Shown one piece after another: positions 62,144 to 64,000 of a stretch of 64,000 bases of DNA. Within the stretch, counting starts at the first letter, position 1. Every line of letters begins with the position of its first letter. Position numbers and translations under genes: made by a program. The notes below the pieces were generated by a model. The model did no database searches. It was not told the origin of the DNA and saw only the letters and a list, made by a program, of their open reading frames with translations. Source of the DNA: Tolypothrix sp. NIES-4075 (lineage in GTDB: Bacteria; Cyanobacteriota; Cyanobacteriia; Cyanobacteriales; Nostocaceae); NCBI RefSeq assembly GCF_002218085.1, contig NZ_BDUC01000006.1, positions 434,001 through 498,000 on the forward strand. Direction: 5' to 3'.

Positions 62144-63235
62144 ATGCAACCTATCGTAAGTATTTGTATACCCACATACAACGGCGCGAAGTATCTTAGG
62201 GAATGTCTTGACAGTGTTCTCACTCAGACATTCACTGATTTCGAGGTACTATTAATTGACGATCAATCATCAGACGAAACACTGAGTATAGCCCAGGAGT
62301 ACGCCGCAAAAGATTCTCGGATATGCGTGAAACAAAACGAACGTAATCTTGGACTGGTAGGTAACTGGAACCGATGTATTGAGCTTGCACAAGGACAGTG
62401 GATTAAATTTGTATTTCAAGATGATTTAATTGCGCCTGAGTGTTTAGAAAAAATGCTGGCTGCAAGTAAGCCTGATAGTTCTATCATTTGTTGCCTTCGC
62501 AATTTTATTTTTGAAGCGGGTACGCCTGAAAAGACTCGGCATTTTTTCAAAAATAGGGCATCACTAGAAAAATTATTTCCTGAATCAACAGAAATTTCTG
62601 CAAGCGATTATTGTCAAGCTGTACTCAAACAAATAGATGATAACTTCGTTGGTGAGCCAACAGTTGTAATGCTACGTCGTGATGTATTCTATAGATTTGG
62701 GACTTTCAATCCCCATTTAATTCAACTTTGTGACTTAGAGTTCTGGACAAGAGTTGCTATTCACACAGGAATGGTTTATGTTCGAGAAACCTTGGCAACA
62801 TTTCGCGTGCATAATAATGCGACCACTGCTAAAAACCATTCTGGTCGTCAATATCGAACATCAACATTAGACCCACTAATACTTTTACACGATTGTGCTT
62901 TGCATCCTACCTATGCGCCTTTACGAATTGTTGCTACTAATCAGCCGAAATCTTTTGACTTAGTAGCTAGGCTAAGAAAGCAATGTTACTGGGCATGGAG
63001 AGATAGCAAAAAAGATTCAAATTCCCTGGCAGAATGGGAGAAAATGACTCTTCTATATCCTGCAATTTATAAATTTGCGAAACGTGGTCTTATACAACTT
63101 GTCATAAGTGAATTAAGACGACATCTCGGTCATTTAAAGCCGAAAATTAAAAGATTATTTCCAAGTACAAACAAAAAGAGTATATTAACAACCTCAATAT
63201 TATTTATGCTCGTAAAATATTTTATTGTCAATTAG
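62144..63235 (+). CDS. Family 2 glycosyltransferase
   Basis: 363 residues. SICIPTYNGAKYLRECLDSV, LLIDDQSSDETL, NERNLGLVGNWNRCIELAQG, KFVFQDDLIAP (DD metal site) and FGTFNPHLIQLCDLEFWTRV. A C-terminal helical region from about 240 lacks a known family and ends in a hydrophobic segment (about 345-362). It adds a further sugar to the glycan; the donor is unknown. Confidence 0.88.
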   Translation: MQPIVSICIPTYNGAKYLRECLDSVLTQTFTDFEVLLIDDQSSDETLSIAQEYAAKDSRICVKQNERNLGLVGNWNRCIELAQGQWIKFVFQDDLIAPECLEKMLAASKPDSSIICCLRNFIFEAGTPEKTRHFFKNRASLEKLFPESTEISASDYCQAVLKQIDDNFVGEPTVVMLRRDVFYRFGTFNPHLIQLCDLEFWTRVAIHTGMVYVRETLATFRVHNNATTAKNHSGRQYRTSTLDPLILLHDCALHPTYAPLRIVATNQPKSFDLVARLRKQCYWAWRDSKKDSNSLAEWEKMTLLYPAIYKFAKRGLIQLVISELRRHLGHLKPKIKRLFPSTNKKSILTTSILFMLVKYFIVN

Positions 63236-63246
63236 GACGCAGTAAA

Positions 63247-64000
63247 ATGCAAACATTCTTAGTAACAGGTGGCGTTGGTTTTATCGGCTCAAACTTCATC
63301 CTCAAGGCGAGAAAAGAAAAGTGGGCTAACATTATCAATCTAGATAAGCTTACCTACGCCAGCAATCCGGATACTTTAGCTCAATTACAGGACGATCCTG
63401 GATATCATTTTGTCAGGGGAGACATTGGTGATATTGAACTATTGCGAAATCTTCTAGAGCAGCACCAACCAGACGCAATTATCAACTTCGCTGCCGAAAG
63501 CCATGTCGATCGCTCAATTCTCAGTCCCCAAGATTTTATTCAAACAAACGTAGTCGGAACCTTCCAACTACTAGAAGCTAGCAAAGCTTACTGGGAAAAA
63601 TTATCTTTGCAAAAGCGCGAGCAATTCCGTTTCTTGCACGTATCAACAGATGAAGTCTACGGCTCACTAAGTCCAACCGATCCAGCTTTTCGGGAAGATA
63701 CCCCTTATGCTCCTAACAGTCCTTATGCTGCCTCCAAAGCCGGATCTGACCACTTGGTACGAGCTTACTATCACACCTATGGTCTCCCCACTTTAACAAC
63801 CAACTGCTCCAACAACTACGGTCCGCGCCAGTTTCCCGAAAAACTGATTCCCCTGATAATTCTCAATGCTTTAAATGGTAAGCCTTTACCAATATATGGG
63901 GATGGACAAAATGTCCGAGACTGGTTGTATGTTGAAGACCACTGCGACGCTATATACCTGGTTTTGCAACAAAGCCGGCTCGGAGAGACTTACAATATTG
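63247..64000 (+). CDS. rfbB: dTDP-glucose 4,6-dehydratase, cut by window end
   Basis: Second step to dTDP-L-rhamnose and other 6-deoxyhexoses. I read the plus frame from ATG 63247 to the edge: 251 of about 350 residues. The NAD loop is TGGVGFIGSNF, with Val where Ala is usual. Also NLDKLTYASN, GDIGD, NFAAESHVDRSI, STDEVYG, the catalytic SPYAASKAGSDH (Tyr-x3-Lys), NCSNNYGPRQFPEKLIP and YGDGQNVRDWLYVEDH. It lies 11 bases after the second GT2 gene, so it is part of the same operon. Confidence 0.95.
   Translation, partial: MQTFLVTGGVGFIGSNFILKARKEKWANIINLDKLTYASNPDTLAQLQDDPGYHFVRGDIGDIELLRNLLEQHQPDAIINFAAESHVDRSILSPQDFIQTNVVGTFQLLEASKAYWEKLSLQKREQFRFLHVSTDEVYGSLSPTDPAFREDTPYAPNSPYAASKAGSDHLVRAYYHTYGLPTLTTNCSNNYGPRQFPEKLIPLIILNALNGKPLPIYGDGQNVRDWLYVEDHCDAIYLVLQQSRLGETYNI

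Overview
The window reads as chromosomal DNA of a filamentous, Nostocales-type cyanobacterium. The octamer GCGATCGC (HIP1) and its partial forms recur in genes and spacers throughout. Many genes are typical of cyanobacteria: a carboxysomal beta-carbonic anhydrase, a CAAD/CURT1 protein, a KaiB-domain protein, a PilT ATPase, a DUF3611 protein and pentapeptide-repeat proteins. Spacers carry short palindromic repeats and purine- or pyrimidine-rich low-complexity tracts common in this group. I cannot fix genus or species. No rRNA, tRNA or CRISPR array was recognised.

Layout. 1-5.5 kb: 3'-truncated ilvD, tenA, a secreted pentapeptide/TPR protein, a broken pentapeptide gene holding a small inverted-repeat element, and a class 3 lipase. 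5.6-13.9 kb: an aqpZ remnant, a 1035-residue membrane-anchored repeat protein, and, divergent from it, a row of a four-domain YflT/glycine-zipper protein, a BON lipoprotein, a CAAD protein and a disordered acidic protein. 13.9-24 kb: a HAD phosphatase, a lone TnpB element, a CPA2 antiporter with two USP domains, a metallophosphoesterase, a Uma2 protein, a PAS histidine kinase and a lipid kinase. 24.5-33.4 kb: hemC, glgA, a flavodoxin-fold protein, wecB, a KaiB-domain protein and pilT. 33.4-44.3 kb: membrane and ion-homeostasis genes (DUF3611, MscS with a truncated DUF2254 neighbour, DUF389, a CPA1 antiporter, an MlaE permease), ychF and an Orn/Lys/Arg decarboxylase.

44.3-51 kb is a decay zone. 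It holds a vapC with one nonsense codon beside an intact antitoxin, a TPR membrane protein with one nonsense codon, and fragments of an ABC exporter, dinB, tnpB and araC. Intact dusB and ccaA lie among them.

51.7-64 kb is a surface-glycan locus on the + strand. It has a GT26 transferase, an ABC-2 permease plus Wzt-type ATPase exporter, an unassigned transferase and a GT9 heptosyltransferase-like enzyme. These are followed by gmhA, hldE and gmhB (activated heptose supply), two GT2 transferases and the start of rfbB (dTDP-sugar supply). Together they suggest a heptose- and deoxyhexose-containing polysaccharide built on a carrier and exported by an ABC transporter, which is unusual for a cyanobacterium. 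wecB at 28 kb could supply ManNAc to the same chemistry, but this is inference.
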